Positions 9,031 through 18,177 of a DNA stretch of 64,000 nt are shown here, piece by piece. Origin of the DNA: JBJMQS01 sp045802605. Lineage in GTDB: Bacteria; Planctomycetota; Planctomycetia; Gemmatales; Gemmataceae. The translations under genes and the position numbers were made by a program. Positions within the stretch are counted from its first letter, which is position 1; each line of letters starts with the position of its first letter. The stretch is taken from NCBI GenBank assembly GCA_045802605.1, contig JBJMQS010000037.1, positions 124,001-188,000 of the forward strand. Direction: 5' to 3'. The notes below the pieces were generated by a model that saw nothing but the letters and a program-made list of their open reading frames with translations, ran no database searches and was not told the origin of the DNA.

Positions 9031-9983
9031 GGGGCCGCACCGTCGTTGGCACTCGGCCCTGGCTTGGCTTCCTCAATGGATGGGATTGGCTGGCCAAAGC
9101 GATCCCGGCCGAACGGCTGGCCGCATTGCGAATCGGCACCGGCTTGGTGTTGCTGCTGGACATCGCCCTGACGTACTGCCCATTCCGTTATGACTACTTC
9201 GGGCCCGGAAGCCTTGCCGAGCCGGATGTATTCGCCGATCACTTTGTGGCGCCGTACTGGAATTGGTCTGTCATCCGCTGGTTCCCGTCCGTGTTTACGC
9301 CGGACATGATTTGCAGCATCTGGCTCATCGCGGCGCTGTGTTTGACCGTCGGGCTGTTCGCTCGCAGTGCCGCGTTCGTGGCCTGGCTCATGGCACTCTC
9401 GGTCATGAACAGCAACGCTTATCTGCACAACTCGGGCGACCTAATTCGCCAGCATTTGCTGTTTTTCCTGATGCTTACGCCGTGTGGAGCGGCCTGGAGT
9501 TTGTCGCGGCCCCGAGGAGTCCCGGCCGGTGCGAGGACGGCCGTTTATCCCTGGGCCATCCGGCTATTGTTCGTCGAATTGATCGTGATTTATTTCTTCA
9601 ACGGCATCTACAAGCTGGCGTTCGGCTCGAATTGGCAAAGCGGCACCGTGATGCACTACGTCCTGCACACACCCGGCTGGGCCCGCTGGTCGCCGCCGGT
9701 TCATATCCCCGAATGGTTCAGCGCGGGCATGACGTACTTCGTGCTCGGGTGGGAGTTGCTGTTTCCCTTTTGCATGCTGGTCCGCCCCTTGCGCATCGGC
9801 GCGCTGGTGATCGGGGCCAGCTTTCACGTGATTACGTTTTTTAACCTCGAGATTGGGCCGTTTGGCCTTTATGCCTTGTGCCTCTATCTATCGCTATTGC
9901 CGTGGGGCGGCCGCACGATGCCCAAAGCAATCGCCAGGCAACGAGAAATCGAATCCAGTTTGGAACTCTGCTTGCCGGTTTAA
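9027..9983 (+). CDS. HTTM domain (vitamin K-dependent gamma-carboxylase-like) membrane protein
   Basis: A 318-residue multi-pass membrane protein with about six or seven hydrophobic helices. It starts at the ATG overlapping the upstream stop, with GGAGGA 6 bases before it. The segment NSNAYLHNSGDLIRQHLLFF and the later FNGIYKLAFGSNWQSG match the horizontally transferred transmembrane (HTTM) family related to the membrane part of vitamin K-dependent gamma-carboxylase. Bacterial members are mostly uncharacterised, and carboxylase activity should not be assumed. It forms a coupled pair with the gene 8269-9030. Its stop lies only 4 bases from the stop of the convergent CoA-binding protein, which leaves no room for a separate terminator. 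Confidence 0.85.
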   Translation: MRGRTVVGTRPWLGFLNGWDWLAKAIPAERLAALRIGTGLVLLLDIALTYCPFRYDYFGPGSLAEPDVFADHFVAPYWNWSVIRWFPSVFTPDMICSIWLIAALCLTVGLFARSAAFVAWLMALSVMNSNAYLHNSGDLIRQHLLFFLMLTPCGAAWSLSRPRGVPAGARTAVYPWAIRLLFVELIVIYFFNGIYKLAFGSNWQSGTVMHYVLHTPGWARWSPPVHIPEWFSAGMTYFVLGWELLFPFCMLVRPLRIGALVIGASFHVITFFNLEIGPFGLYALCLYLSLLPWGGRTMPKAIARQREIESSLELCLPV

Positions 9984-9987
9984 TCGA

Positions 9988-10365
9988 CTACGGAAACTGG
10001 CTTGGGCTCAAACCCAAGTCCACAATGCTGCAACCGGCGATGACGTTGAGCCCCAATTGATTGGCTTTGTCGATCACTTCATCGGTATCGACGCCGGGGT
10101 TCAGCCACACTTCGCCGATGGGTTTCGACTTCAGAGTGTCGAGCACACCCAGCGCGACTTGCGGCGGGACGTAAATCGATACCCGGTCAACGCGTTCGCC
10201 CGGCACGTCGGCAATGCTGCGATAGACGGGCACCCCTTCGACTTCGGTTTCAGTGGGATGAATGGCCACGACTTGAAAGCCGGCCTTCAGGTGGGCGCGC
10301 ACCGATTTGTTGCCGAACTTGCGGCGGTCTGAACTGGCTCCGATGATAGCGGCAATTTTGGACAT
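9988..10365 (-). CDS. CoA-binding domain protein
   Basis: A 125-residue single-domain Rossmann-like protein. The N-terminus MSKIAAIIGASSDRRKFGNK carries the glycine-containing nucleotide loop of the CoA_binding family, and GEVWLNPGVDTDEV in the second half is its conserved Pro-Gly region. Family members bind CoA or related nucleotides and are of uncertain physiological role. The ATG at 10365 is preferred to an alternative start 36 bases upstream, because the family motif starts immediately and the upstream residues look non-native. The csrA gene lies 44 bases upstream in the same direction, so the two may be co-transcribed. Confidence 0.85.
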   Translation of the reverse strand: MSKIAAIIGASSDRRKFGNKSVRAHLKAGFQVVAIHPTETEVEGVPVYRSIADVPGERVDRVSIYVPPQVALGVLDTLKSKPIGEVWLNPGVDTDEVIDKANQLGLNVIAGCSIVDLGLSPSQFP

Positions 10366-10409
10366 AGACGGGTTTCTTATCCCGTCAGACGAGCAAGGCA
10401 ATTTGGTGA

Positions 10410-10628
10410 TTACGCTTGTTCGACGCCGTTGACCGGCGGGACGGGGATTGGCGGAGTGGTTGGCTTGGTGCCGTGAATGGCTTCGTAAACTTCTTGGCGA
10501 TGGACAGGCACATCTTTGGGAGCGACGATGCCGAGCCGGACCTTGTCGCCGCGGATCTCGACGACCGTCACGGTAATGTCATTGTTGATGACAATACTCT
10601 CGTTTTTTTTCCTGGACAAAACCAACAT
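10410..10628 (-). CDS. csrA: Carbon storage regulator CsrA
   Basis: A 72-residue RNA-binding protein. The start MLVLSRKKNESIVI, the central VVEIRGDKVRLGI and the following APKDVPVHRQEVY are diagnostic of CsrA/RsmA, a homodimer that binds GGA-containing hairpins near ribosome sites and represses translation. Leu4 and Arg6 near the N-terminus and the VHR motif needed for RNA contact are present. The C-terminal tail after HGTK is Pro/Thr-rich and slightly longer than in enteric CsrA. AAGGA lies 9 bases upstream of the ATG. Its neighbour downstream is the CoA-binding protein gene. No flagellar gene is close by, unlike many bacteria where csrA adjoins fliW. Confidence 0.95.
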   Translation of the reverse strand: MLVLSRKKNESIVINNDITVTVVEIRGDKVRLGIVAPKDVPVHRQEVYEAIHGTKPTTPPIPVPPVNGVEQA

Positions 10629-11056
10629 GGGTCATGGTCCTTCCCGAAACATCGTTTTGGCTGGAAGTGCCGTCCCTGTTTCGGTTTGCTGTAACGCCCA
10701 TTCACTGTAACTGCGTAGTCCTAGGCAGTCAAGCAAAGCGGCGTGCCAATTGTGCGCATTCCGTAGCTTTTGACGGAATGAACGGGCGTATGGTTCAGCG
10801 AATCCTGCAGTGCGACACTCGGTATATGAGATGAGCGACCTAAACCTCGTAATCTCAGCAACTTATGGGTGGTGCCTCCTCAGTTTTGAGACATGGCTAA
10901 ATCGGTTCATCAGTCCCGCCTTCTATTTGTCAGACCAGGGAACTTAAGGCGAATTCGGATTTTTCGGCAACTTCGCCACACATGGCAAAATCGTTCATGC
11001 CGGCAGGCTGCGCTATTCGATGAAAGGGGGAGATTTCCTCCCTCGCCGAGAATCCG
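10629..11056. other. Intergenic region upstream of csrA and a secreted-protein gene
   Basis: A 428-base gap between divergent genes, csrA on the minus strand and a secreted protein on the plus strand. It must hold both promoters. I found no convincing gene, RNA gene or long inverted repeat in it. Short open frames here have no domain character. Confidence 0.5.
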
Positions 11057-11785
11057 ATGAGACTGCGCGGACTAGCCATGGGACTTGGCATCATCGCAAG
11101 TTGGGTCGGGACGAGCCTTGCGCTGGCCGATCCGCCGCCGGCAAAGTCCATCATCCAGACCACGGCCAGCTCGACACCGGCCAAGTCCATCAAACCCTTG
11201 ATCGCAATCAACCTTGAGGCAGTCGAGCCGCGCGCACGCGACTCTGTGGCTAAGATCATGCGGCAACCCACGATTGTTGCCCGGGGCGGTCCCGAGGAAT
11301 TCGCCGAGGGGATCTATCGCTGGCTACTCGACCACCCGGACCGAGCTTCGCTCGCTTGGCGACGGCTGGGGATTCCCTGCGCGCAAATCAATTGTGTTGG
11401 GCCTGACCGATTCGGCTGGACCGATGGCCAGGGCACGGATGTGACGTGGCGAACGGTCCTCAACACCGACGCCCAGCGTGTCTGGTACGCCGAGGGTCAT
11501 GCGCGGATCAGCCCAATGACGCCGGCCATTCCCGTTCGTGCGGTGGTGGTCGTGAATCATCCGACCCAAGCTGGTCGCGATGGCCGGCGAATCGTCGCCC
11601 AGGAGACCGACGTTTATTTGCAAACCGACAGCAAAGCCGCCGCGATTGTTGCCCGCGCTCTGGGGCCGACCATGCCCCGGCTCGCGGAGCAGGGCGCGTC
11701 GCAACTTCTGTTGTTCTTCTCCGGCCTGACCCGCTATTTCGATCGCCATCCCGAAGACATCGGGGCTCTCCTCGCGGCCGAGTAA
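11057..11785 (+). CDS. Secreted hypothetical protein
   Basis: A 242-residue protein with a signal peptide at 1-24 (MRLRGLAMGLGIIASW to LALA). The mature part has no family I recognise. It includes a stretch with two cysteines at about residues 118-123 (PCAQINC) that could form a disulfide in the periplasm, and a C-terminal half of mixed alpha/beta character. Alternative in-frame ATG at residue 7 would shorten the signal peptide. Planctomycete genomes carry many such lineage-specific secreted proteins. It stands alone in orientation, followed by a nested palindromic repeat region before purM. Confidence 0.65.
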   Translation: MRLRGLAMGLGIIASWVGTSLALADPPPAKSIIQTTASSTPAKSIKPLIAINLEAVEPRARDSVAKIMRQPTIVARGGPEEFAEGIYRWLLDHPDRASLAWRRLGIPCAQINCVGPDRFGWTDGQGTDVTWRTVLNTDAQRVWYAEGHARISPMTPAIPVRAVVVVNHPTQAGRDGRRIVAQETDVYLQTDSKAAAIVARALGPTMPRLAEQGASQLLLFFSGLTRYFDRHPEDIGALLAAE

Positions 11786-12271
11786 AATTGTTTTTTGTTG
11801 CAACTGATTCTGTAGCCGCGGGCTTTAGCCCGCGCGTCCTGGCAATTGCTTGTTCCCGATCCAAGCGGCGCGTCTCGTTTGTATTTCGCCCCGGAGGGGC
11901 GCAGGACTGTAGCCACGGGTGGAGTGAGCCGAGTCTTCGAGGCGAGCGCAACCCGTGGTAGGCAATCGCAGTTGAACCCCGCCCCGGCAGGGGCGGAGGA
12001 GTGCAGACAGGTTCCTCCGCCCCTTCCGGGGCGGAAAAACAGACTGACCACGGGTTGCGCTTGCCGCCTAACGGCGGACGCGCTCACCCGTGGCTACAAC
12101 CCTGCGCCCCTCCGGGGCGAATACGAGCGGAGAGCTTGCAACGTGGCGTTACTAACACGTTCAGCCCGCGCCGGGCACCAACCGATTGCCAGAGCGCGCG
12201 GGCTGAAGCCCGCGGCTACAAAATTCAGAATGATAGCTGCCTGCTGCCTGCTCTTGTTCTAGCCTGTCGGC
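11786..12271. repeat. Nested palindromic repeat region (three inverted pairs)
   Basis: The gap between the secreted-protein gene and purM folds on itself. The outer arms TGTAGCCGCGGGCTTTAGCC at 11811-11830 (continuing to 11836) and its imperfect reverse complement at 12195-12220 enclose a second pair, about 11881-11957 and 12048-12124, containing CGCCCCGGAGGGGCGCAGG and the word GTAGCCACGGGT. These in turn enclose a third pair at 11981-12000 and 12013-12032. Each outer arm is itself a short hairpin (GCGGGCTTTAGCCCGC). The gap contains no gene. It may be a composite of several REP-like elements inserted into each other, and it could also end transcription of the upstream gene. Confidence 0.8.
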
Positions 12272-13354
12272 ATGGCCCAATCGGACAAGAAATCCGTCAG
12301 ATACCGCGATGCGGGGCTCAACCTCGACACTTACGAGCAAACGCTCGCGGGCATCGCTCCCCTCCTGCGGCGAACGCACACACCGCGGGTCCTCGATGGT
12401 TTCGGCGGCTTCGCCGGGCTATTTACACTCGATCTGAATAACTGGCTCTTCACCCGCACTTATCGCAAACCGGTCTTGGTGGCGTGCACCGATGGCGTGG
12501 GTACCAAATTGAAGTTGGCATCGCTCGCCGGCAAACACGACACCGTCGGCGTCGATCTGGTCGCCATGTCAGTAAACGATGCCATCTGTTGCGGTGCGGA
12601 GCCGTTGATCTTTCTCGATTACATTGCCATGCCGGCCGACAACCCGGAGCTCACTCGGGCACTCGTCCAGGGAATGTCGGACGGCTGTGTCGAAGCCGAG
12701 TGCTCACTTATCGGCGGCGAGACGGCGATCCTCCCCGGTGTTTATGCTCCGGGTGATTATGACCTCGCCGGATTCTGCGTCGGCGTGGTCGAGCGCGATC
12801 GCATCATCGATGGCAAAGCGATCCAAGTCGGCGACGTGGTGCTGGGGCTGGCATCCACCGGATTGCATTCCAACGGATACAGTCTTGCACGCACGGTGGT
12901 CTTCGATGTCGCCGGGCTAAAGGTCAACGATCACGTTCCCGAGTTGGGCCGCACCGTCGGAGAAGAACTGCTCGCGCCCACGCGGATCTATGCTCCGCAA
13001 GTGAAAATGGTGTTGCGGCACTATCCGGTGAAGAAGCGAGTAATCCGCGGCTTGGCGCACATCACCGGCGGCGGCTTGGTGGACAATCTGCCGCGAGTGT
13101 TGCCGCCCGGACGACGCGCATTCCTAAAACGCGGCAGTTGGGACATGCCGCCAGTGTTTCCGTGGCTTCAAAAACTTGGCAACATCGAACAAACCGAGAT
13201 GGACCGCGTGTTCAATTGCGGGATCGGCTTCGCGATGGTGGTCAGCGATTACTTCGCCGAGTCGATTCAAAAGCAACTTGCTGAAGATGGCGTCCCGAGT
13301 TGGATCATCGGCGAGATTCGCGCCGGCGAGCCCGGCGTCGAGTGGGAAAAGTAG
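12272..13354 (+). CDS. purM: Phosphoribosylformylglycinamidine cyclo-ligase (AIR synthetase)
   Basis: A 360-residue PurM, which closes the imidazole ring in step 5 of purine synthesis, converting FGAM and ATP to AIR. The start YRDAGLNLDTYE matches the SYKDAGVD region of PurM. ACTDGVGTKLKLA is the conserved ATP-site motif, followed by DLVAMSVNDAICCGAEPLIF and LIGGETAILPGVY, both family hallmarks. GLHSNGYSLAR and HITGGGLVDNLPR in the second half complete the AIRS fold. Length is normal, perhaps slightly long. No other pur gene is adjacent. A perfect hairpin overlapping the stop codon probably terminates it. Confidence 0.96.
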   Translation: MAQSDKKSVRYRDAGLNLDTYEQTLAGIAPLLRRTHTPRVLDGFGGFAGLFTLDLNNWLFTRTYRKPVLVACTDGVGTKLKLASLAGKHDTVGVDLVAMSVNDAICCGAEPLIFLDYIAMPADNPELTRALVQGMSDGCVEAECSLIGGETAILPGVYAPGDYDLAGFCVGVVERDRIIDGKAIQVGDVVLGLASTGLHSNGYSLARTVVFDVAGLKVNDHVPELGRTVGEELLAPTRIYAPQVKMVLRHYPVKKRVIRGLAHITGGGLVDNLPRVLPPGRRAFLKRGSWDMPPVFPWLQKLGNIEQTEMDRVFNCGIGFAMVVSDYFAESIQKQLAEDGVPSWIIGEIRAGEPGVEWEK

Positions 13355-13382
13355 GGTGGGCAACCAGAGCGTTGCCCACCCT
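13353..13382. terminator. Hairpin between convergent purM and 13388-15529 genes
   Basis: A perfect 12-base inverted repeat, AGGGTGGGCAAC and GTTGCCCACCCT, with the 6-base loop CAGAGC. The left arm overlaps the purM stop codon and the right arm ends 6 bases before the stop of the convergent gene. Its position suits a bidirectional terminator. There is no long T-run on either side, so termination could be Rho-dependent, or the element could be a dispersed repeat. Confidence 0.65.
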
Positions 13383-13387
13383 ATGAA

Positions 13388-15529
13388 CTACTTCATGTCT
13401 TCCACGATCATCTCGTGGTGCGTCACGGTCACTTCGCCTTCGCGGTAGGTGACTGTCGCGAATCGCTTCAGGCACGAAATCGCATCGAAGATCGTCGCCA
13501 CTTGCGGCGGGATATCCGCTTTCTTCATGCCCGGGGGCGTTTTGTCTTCGGGCATCTGCTCGAGGGCTTGTGGCAACGCGAACTTCTCGATCCATGGGCG
13601 GGCCGCACCAACGACGCCTTGGAAATCCACCATTCCCGCGCCCAAGATCGGCTTGCCGTCAGCCAACCGGCGCAGCTCGTTGCCAATTGAGGTGGTCTTG
13701 AGCAATCGCTCGGAATGCCCTTCCGAAAGAGTCCCCACGACGAAGTCGCGCGAAATGGCAAAGTTTGGCTGGATCTGTTTGTCCTGGCCCATCTCCGGCA
13801 CCGGCCAGAAGTACATGGTGCCCGAGTGCAACTGCTTCGTTTCCGCAGCCGGCCAGCCGGATTCGGGAATCTTGTCGCTGAAGTTGCGACCCAATTCCAG
13901 AATGTCGTTGAACAATTGCCGGTAGCTCTTGAGGCCCTTAATCAGCAGGTCCGCATCGCTGACACCCATGACCATGCCAATCTCGGGGAGTGGCAAAGCG
14001 GTGTCGTGCTGGTCCAATTCCGGGAACCACTTCGAGCTTTGCCATTTGGCATCCAGAACGAACGCCGATTGTCCATCGGCGAGAGCCGGCAACACCATCG
14101 TGCCGGTGATCTCGTCGAACCGCTTCAAGAATGGCAGTGCTTGCTCCATCGGGTTCTTCGCCATCTCGCCAGCGCCGGGGAACTTCTCCTCGGCGACGGC
14201 CATCGCGTGCTCGAAGAACACCTTGAGCCACTTGACCATCGTCTTGTAGCTCGGCGTCATGTCCTGGCCGCGGCCTGCAACCATCACAAGCGGGTGCCCG
14301 CCGACTTGATCGAGGATTGTGAGCTGTTTCGTGGAGGCAGCCGTCGGGGCATAGTTGTAATTGAAACCTTCGACCCCGTGCGGAGTGAGGAATTCGAAAC
14401 CCATCTTCGCACCGGGTTTGGGCAATTGAGAAGCAAAGTCCTTGCTGGCGTTGTCAACGTCCTTCTCGATTTTCTCACGCAACGCCTTGCTGATGTCCGC
14501 GCCCTCAAGTTCCTTCTTCAAGCCTTTGACAATGTCCGCGACGTCTTCCGGCTTCGTCATCACTTCGGCCAGCATCTTCCGGCTGGCGTAGGACACCGAA
14601 GTGATTTTCTTGTCTCCGGCCTTTTTCAACGGGGCAAATTCCTCGCGGGTGAACAGCGATGCCCCGGTGCCGAACTTGGCCAATTGGTGCGTGTCGTTGC
14701 CCAGGCTGATGAGGAGGAAGTCACCCTTGACGGCGAATGTGAGGTTCAATTTCAGCGACTTGAGTTTGTCTATGACGGCTTGATATTCGCCCTTTTCCTC
14801 TTCGAATTGCTCGAGATCGAGCTTATCCCACGGCACGAGCGATCCGTCGGCTTCGACCGAGAATCCCTGTGCACCACTCTCGGAATACGACTTCAGGCGA
14901 TCTTTGAATTCTGGGTGGTGTTGCTCGAGAACATGCTTCACCAGACCTTCGAGCCGTGCGAGTTGGGTTTTCGCCGGTTCGGCCTTGGAGAGCTTGAAAC
15001 CGAACACAACGTCGGGGAACACGACATCGTTGGAACTCTTGATGGCATCGAGCAACCCGCGGACCTGAGCCTCATTCGAATTGCCGCCACGCATGCCGGC
15101 TTGCATCTGCCGGAGCATGCGATCGATGCGCATCGTGCCGTTCATTTGACTGGCGAGCTTGAGGAATCGCGTAAAGTCCTCGCCGCCATAGACAAACATT
15201 TCCTGCCGCCACAAATCGTGAATGAGCGCCGTCAGGTCTTTGTTCTCTGGAGCGTGGAAGAACTGAATCAGAGGAGTGGGGCCTTTGCCTTCCTGCATCT
15301 CATGGGCCAGATGTTGCATCGCCATTTTCATGGCCGGCAAGTCTTTGAGCTTGGCGTAGGCGTTGCTTTTCAAAAAGATGTCTACCTGCTCGCCGAGCCG
15401 CATCGATGAAGCGTAAAACGCGGCGTCGGCTGGCACCTTGTTCAGTGACGTCTCTTCTGCAGCCAGCGGAGCGGCGATGCCGAGCATCGCGACAAACACG
15501 GCCGCCATGCGAGTGGGCATCCGGATCAT
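13388..15529 (-). CDS. Large secreted hypothetical protein
   Basis: A 713-residue protein with a signal peptide (MIRMPTRMAAVFVAMLGIAA to LAAEE, residues 1-25). The body is rich in Lys, Leu and Met, with alternating helical and beta segments. I recognise no domain. It is likely a periplasmic or outer-face protein of planctomycete-restricted type. The ATG at 15529 is chosen because GGGAGA is 6 bases upstream. A TTG two codons earlier would abut the ribosome site. A 564-residue open frame on the opposite strand (13715-15409) is a shadow: it has no ribosome site or domain, while this frame has an intact signal peptide. Confidence 0.75.
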   Translation of the reverse strand: MIRMPTRMAAVFVAMLGIAAPLAAEETSLNKVPADAAFYASSMRLGEQVDIFLKSNAYAKLKDLPAMKMAMQHLAHEMQEGKGPTPLIQFFHAPENKDLTALIHDLWRQEMFVYGGEDFTRFLKLASQMNGTMRIDRMLRQMQAGMRGGNSNEAQVRGLLDAIKSSNDVVFPDVVFGFKLSKAEPAKTQLARLEGLVKHVLEQHHPEFKDRLKSYSESGAQGFSVEADGSLVPWDKLDLEQFEEEKGEYQAVIDKLKSLKLNLTFAVKGDFLLISLGNDTHQLAKFGTGASLFTREEFAPLKKAGDKKITSVSYASRKMLAEVMTKPEDVADIVKGLKKELEGADISKALREKIEKDVDNASKDFASQLPKPGAKMGFEFLTPHGVEGFNYNYAPTAASTKQLTILDQVGGHPLVMVAGRGQDMTPSYKTMVKWLKVFFEHAMAVAEEKFPGAGEMAKNPMEQALPFLKRFDEITGTMVLPALADGQSAFVLDAKWQSSKWFPELDQHDTALPLPEIGMVMGVSDADLLIKGLKSYRQLFNDILELGRNFSDKIPESGWPAAETKQLHSGTMYFWPVPEMGQDKQIQPNFAISRDFVVGTLSEGHSERLLKTTSIGNELRRLADGKPILGAGMVDFQGVVGAARPWIEKFALPQALEQMPEDKTPPGMKKADIPPQVATIFDAISCLKRFATVTYREGEVTVTHHEMIVEDMK

Positions 15530-15679
15530 GTGCAATCTCCCAGGAGGTTCAGTTCAGTGGTCTATGGTAGGAATTCGTACCTGTGGGCTCAGGGTTTTAC
15601 CCGGCTGTAACGAAAGGGGTTTCAAACTTGTCGTAACCAGCGTGCGACCTAGCATATCGGACGATACTATGGGGCCGAT

Positions 15680-16630
15680 ATGATCCACGTTGAAGACTTG
15701 TGCAAGTACTACGGCCCGGTAAAGGCCGTGGACGGAATCTCATTCGACGTCGGCAAAGGCGAAATCGTCGGCGTGCTGGGGCCCAATGGGGCCGGCAAAT
15801 CCACCACTCTGCGCATCCTCACCAGTTACCTCGCGGCTTCCAGCGGGATCGCTACCGTGGCCGGCTTCGACGTCATGAATCAGTCGGAGCAGGTCCGCCA
15901 GTCGATCGGCTATTTGCCGCAAGCGGTGCCGATCTACCCGGAAATGCGCGTCGATGAGTACCTCGTCTATCGCGCTAAGTTGAAGGGTGTGGACCGCGCT
16001 CGCCGCCAGTCGCGCATCGAGTATTGCCTGGAGCGATGCCGTTGCAAGGAAGTCCGCCGCCGGTTGATCGGCACACTGTCCAACGGCTATCGGCAACGTG
16101 TCGGCTTGGCCGACGCGTTGGTGCACGATCCGCAGATTCTAATTCTGGATGAGCCGACCGCGGGTCTCGATCCGCTGCAAATCCGCGAGACGCTCTCCAC
16201 GATCAAGAGCTTGCGCGGCGAGCACACGGTGTTGCTCTCGACGCACATCCTTTCGGAAGTCGAGTCGGTGTGCGAGCGAGTGATCATCATCAACCAGGGC
16301 CGCATCGGTCTGGATGAAAAGCTCGATCGCCTCGGGCAGGATACCTCGGTCGTGCAAGTGGAAGTGCGCGGGCCCGCCGAGGCGATCGCCGCGACCTTGC
16401 AGTCGCTGTCCGGCGTCGATGCCATTTCTCAGCAATCACAAAGTGATGGCGTGGCATCATTCGAATTGAAAGTCGGCGGCGGCCGCGATCTGCGCGAAGC
16501 CGTCTATCAGGCGATCGCCAAACATCCCGCCTGGATATTGCGGAAGCTCGATCAACGGCGGCGCAAGCTCGAAGATCATTTCGTCGAAGTGGTGCTGCAC
16601 GCCGATGCCGCGGCACGATTGTCGGCTTGA
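15680..16630 (+). CDS. ABC transporter ATP-binding protein, GldA-like
   Basis: A 316-residue ABC ATPase. Walker A is GPNGAGKST at 34-42, the signature is LSNGYRQR at 133-140 in place of LSGGQ, and Walker B is ILILDEPTAGLDP at about 153-165. The Q-loop is at YLPQ (about 78-81) and the H-loop is in STHILSEVE. The LSNGYRQR variant and the 316-residue length match the GldA/NatA-like group of ATPases that pair with ABC-2-type permeases. It is the first gene of a four-gene operon, 11 bases ahead of the permease gene. The C-terminal 90 residues are a family-typical extension. Substrate unknown. Confidence 0.9.
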   Translation: MIHVEDLCKYYGPVKAVDGISFDVGKGEIVGVLGPNGAGKSTTLRILTSYLAASSGIATVAGFDVMNQSEQVRQSIGYLPQAVPIYPEMRVDEYLVYRAKLKGVDRARRQSRIEYCLERCRCKEVRRRLIGTLSNGYRQRVGLADALVHDPQILILDEPTAGLDPLQIRETLSTIKSLRGEHTVLLSTHILSEVESVCERVIIINQGRIGLDEKLDRLGQDTSVVQVEVRGPAEAIAATLQSLSGVDAISQQSQSDGVASFELKVGGGRDLREAVYQAIAKHPAWILRKLDQRRRKLEDHFVEVVLHADAAARLSA

Positions 16631-16641
16631 GGTCCATGTGA

Positions 16642-18171
16642 ATGAATGAAGAGTTAGTCGAAATTCCGGAGTCCATGCCATCGGAGATGGTCACCGACGA
16701 GCCGGCGACCGCTCGCTTCTTCGGCACCCTGGGCATCGGCACGGTCGCTATCGGCAGCATCGCGCTGTGGATGAACAACTACGGCCCCCGCCTCGTCGGC
16801 CCGACGATGACGAGCGTGCTGATCCTGTTCGGCGTGGTCTGCATGTTGTTCCACGCCGCCCGCGATTCCGATTTGCTCATTCGCCGGCTCTACTTGGCCT
16901 TGGGCTTCGCTTGTCTGGGGGCGGGCATGGGCCTGTCGGCGGTGCCGCGCGGTGGTATGGTCGGCGAGTGGTTCTTGCCTTGGGGTGCGCTCGGCCTTTT
17001 GGGCGGCCTCCTGCTTTTGCTGTCCGCAGGGCGCCATGAGACGCAATCGCCTTGGGATGGACTAACCACGGGATTGCTCGGATTGGCGGGCATAGCCGCC
17101 ACGGTGGGTGGACTAATCGGCGTCGGCTACGCAATGGATTACGTGCCGCGCTTCACTGGCATCGCATTCCTCGGCCTGATTCTCTGGTGGGCGGCGATCT
17201 CGCGATTCGGAGCCACCGATCAGCGCGGCTATCGTTTCGGCCAACTGCTCGGCGTGGTGGGCCTCGCGGCGTTGCTATTCGGCATTGGCCGCTCGGCATT
17301 ACCGCCACTCTTGTATTCCTGGGGCGCAAGCTCGCAGGTGCCCGGCCGTTACTTCGTTCCGCAAGGTCTCATGCTGAGCACGCTGGGCTTGGTGGCGTTC
17401 TTACTCTCCTACGCCACTGTTTCAGATCGGCCTCTCGTCGCTATGACACGGCGCGAGCTAATGTCGTACTTTTACTCGCCGGTGGCATATCTGGTGTTGA
17501 TGGGTTCGGCCATCGTGGCGTGGATAACGTATGCCCAATTCGTCGGCGACTTGCTTCGCGGCGCGGGCCGCCCCATGCCGGAGCCCATCGTCGCGCAATA
17601 CATCGTCAGCTTGCTGCCAGTATTTGCATTCATGTTCATGGTGCCGGTCATCACGATGCGGCTCTTCGCCGAAGAACGGCGAACGGGCACATTGGAGGTA
17701 TTGCTGACCACCCCGGTGAGTGAATTCTCAGTGATGATGAGCAAGTTCGTCGCGGCATGGATCTACTTCTTGATCCTAAGCCTGCCTTGGGGATTGTTTC
17801 TCATCCCCGTGTATCAGGAGAGCCGGCAGGGGTTCGATTACCTTCCGCTCTTGAGCTTTTTTGTCGCGTTGTTGGCGAGCGGCGCGGCGTTTGTCAGCAT
17901 GGGCGTTTTCTTCTCGAGCCTGACGCGAAATCAAATCGTCGCCGCCGCGCTGACGTTTGCGGGCATGGTGGCCTATCTGGCCTTTTACTTCGTGGGCCGA
18001 AGCGCAACCGGGCCACTCAAAGCCATCATCGATGAACTGTCATTCATTGACGTTTGGATCGGGTCACTCAGCGGCAAACTTTATGTGCACAACGTTTTGA
18101 CGTACTTCTCGATTACCGCGTTCTGGCTGTTTTTGACCGTGAAAGTTCTCGAATCGCGAAAGTGGAGTTGA
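16642..18171 (+). CDS. ABC-2 type permease, GldF-like, with N-terminal membrane extension
   Basis: A 509-residue membrane protein. Residues about 1-260 contain roughly seven hydrophobic helices with no family I can name. Residues about 265-509 are an ABC-2 permease domain of the GldF type, with TRRELMSYFYSPVAYLVL at its start and AEERRTGTLEVLLTTPVSE as the conserved coupling loop. It is therefore longer than GldF proteins (about 240 residues) and looks like a fusion of a separate membrane module to the permease. It follows the ATPase gene by 11 bases and precedes the GldG-like gene by 6 bases. Confidence 0.85.
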   Translation: MNEELVEIPESMPSEMVTDEPATARFFGTLGIGTVAIGSIALWMNNYGPRLVGPTMTSVLILFGVVCMLFHAARDSDLLIRRLYLALGFACLGAGMGLSAVPRGGMVGEWFLPWGALGLLGGLLLLLSAGRHETQSPWDGLTTGLLGLAGIAATVGGLIGVGYAMDYVPRFTGIAFLGLILWWAAISRFGATDQRGYRFGQLLGVVGLAALLFGIGRSALPPLLYSWGASSQVPGRYFVPQGLMLSTLGLVAFLLSYATVSDRPLVAMTRRELMSYFYSPVAYLVLMGSAIVAWITYAQFVGDLLRGAGRPMPEPIVAQYIVSLLPVFAFMFMVPVITMRLFAEERRTGTLEVLLTTPVSEFSVMMSKFVAAWIYFLILSLPWGLFLIPVYQESRQGFDYLPLLSFFVALLASGAAFVSMGVFFSSLTRNQIVAAALTFAGMVAYLAFYFVGRSATGPLKAIIDELSFIDVWIGSLSGKLYVHNVLTYFSITAFWLFLTVKVLESRKWS

Positions 18172-18177
18172 GCCGTA

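Noticed and set aside
13715..15409. A 564-residue open frame on the plus strand
   Set aside because: It is antisense to a 713-residue secreted protein with a signal peptide and ribosome site. It lacks both and shows no domain.
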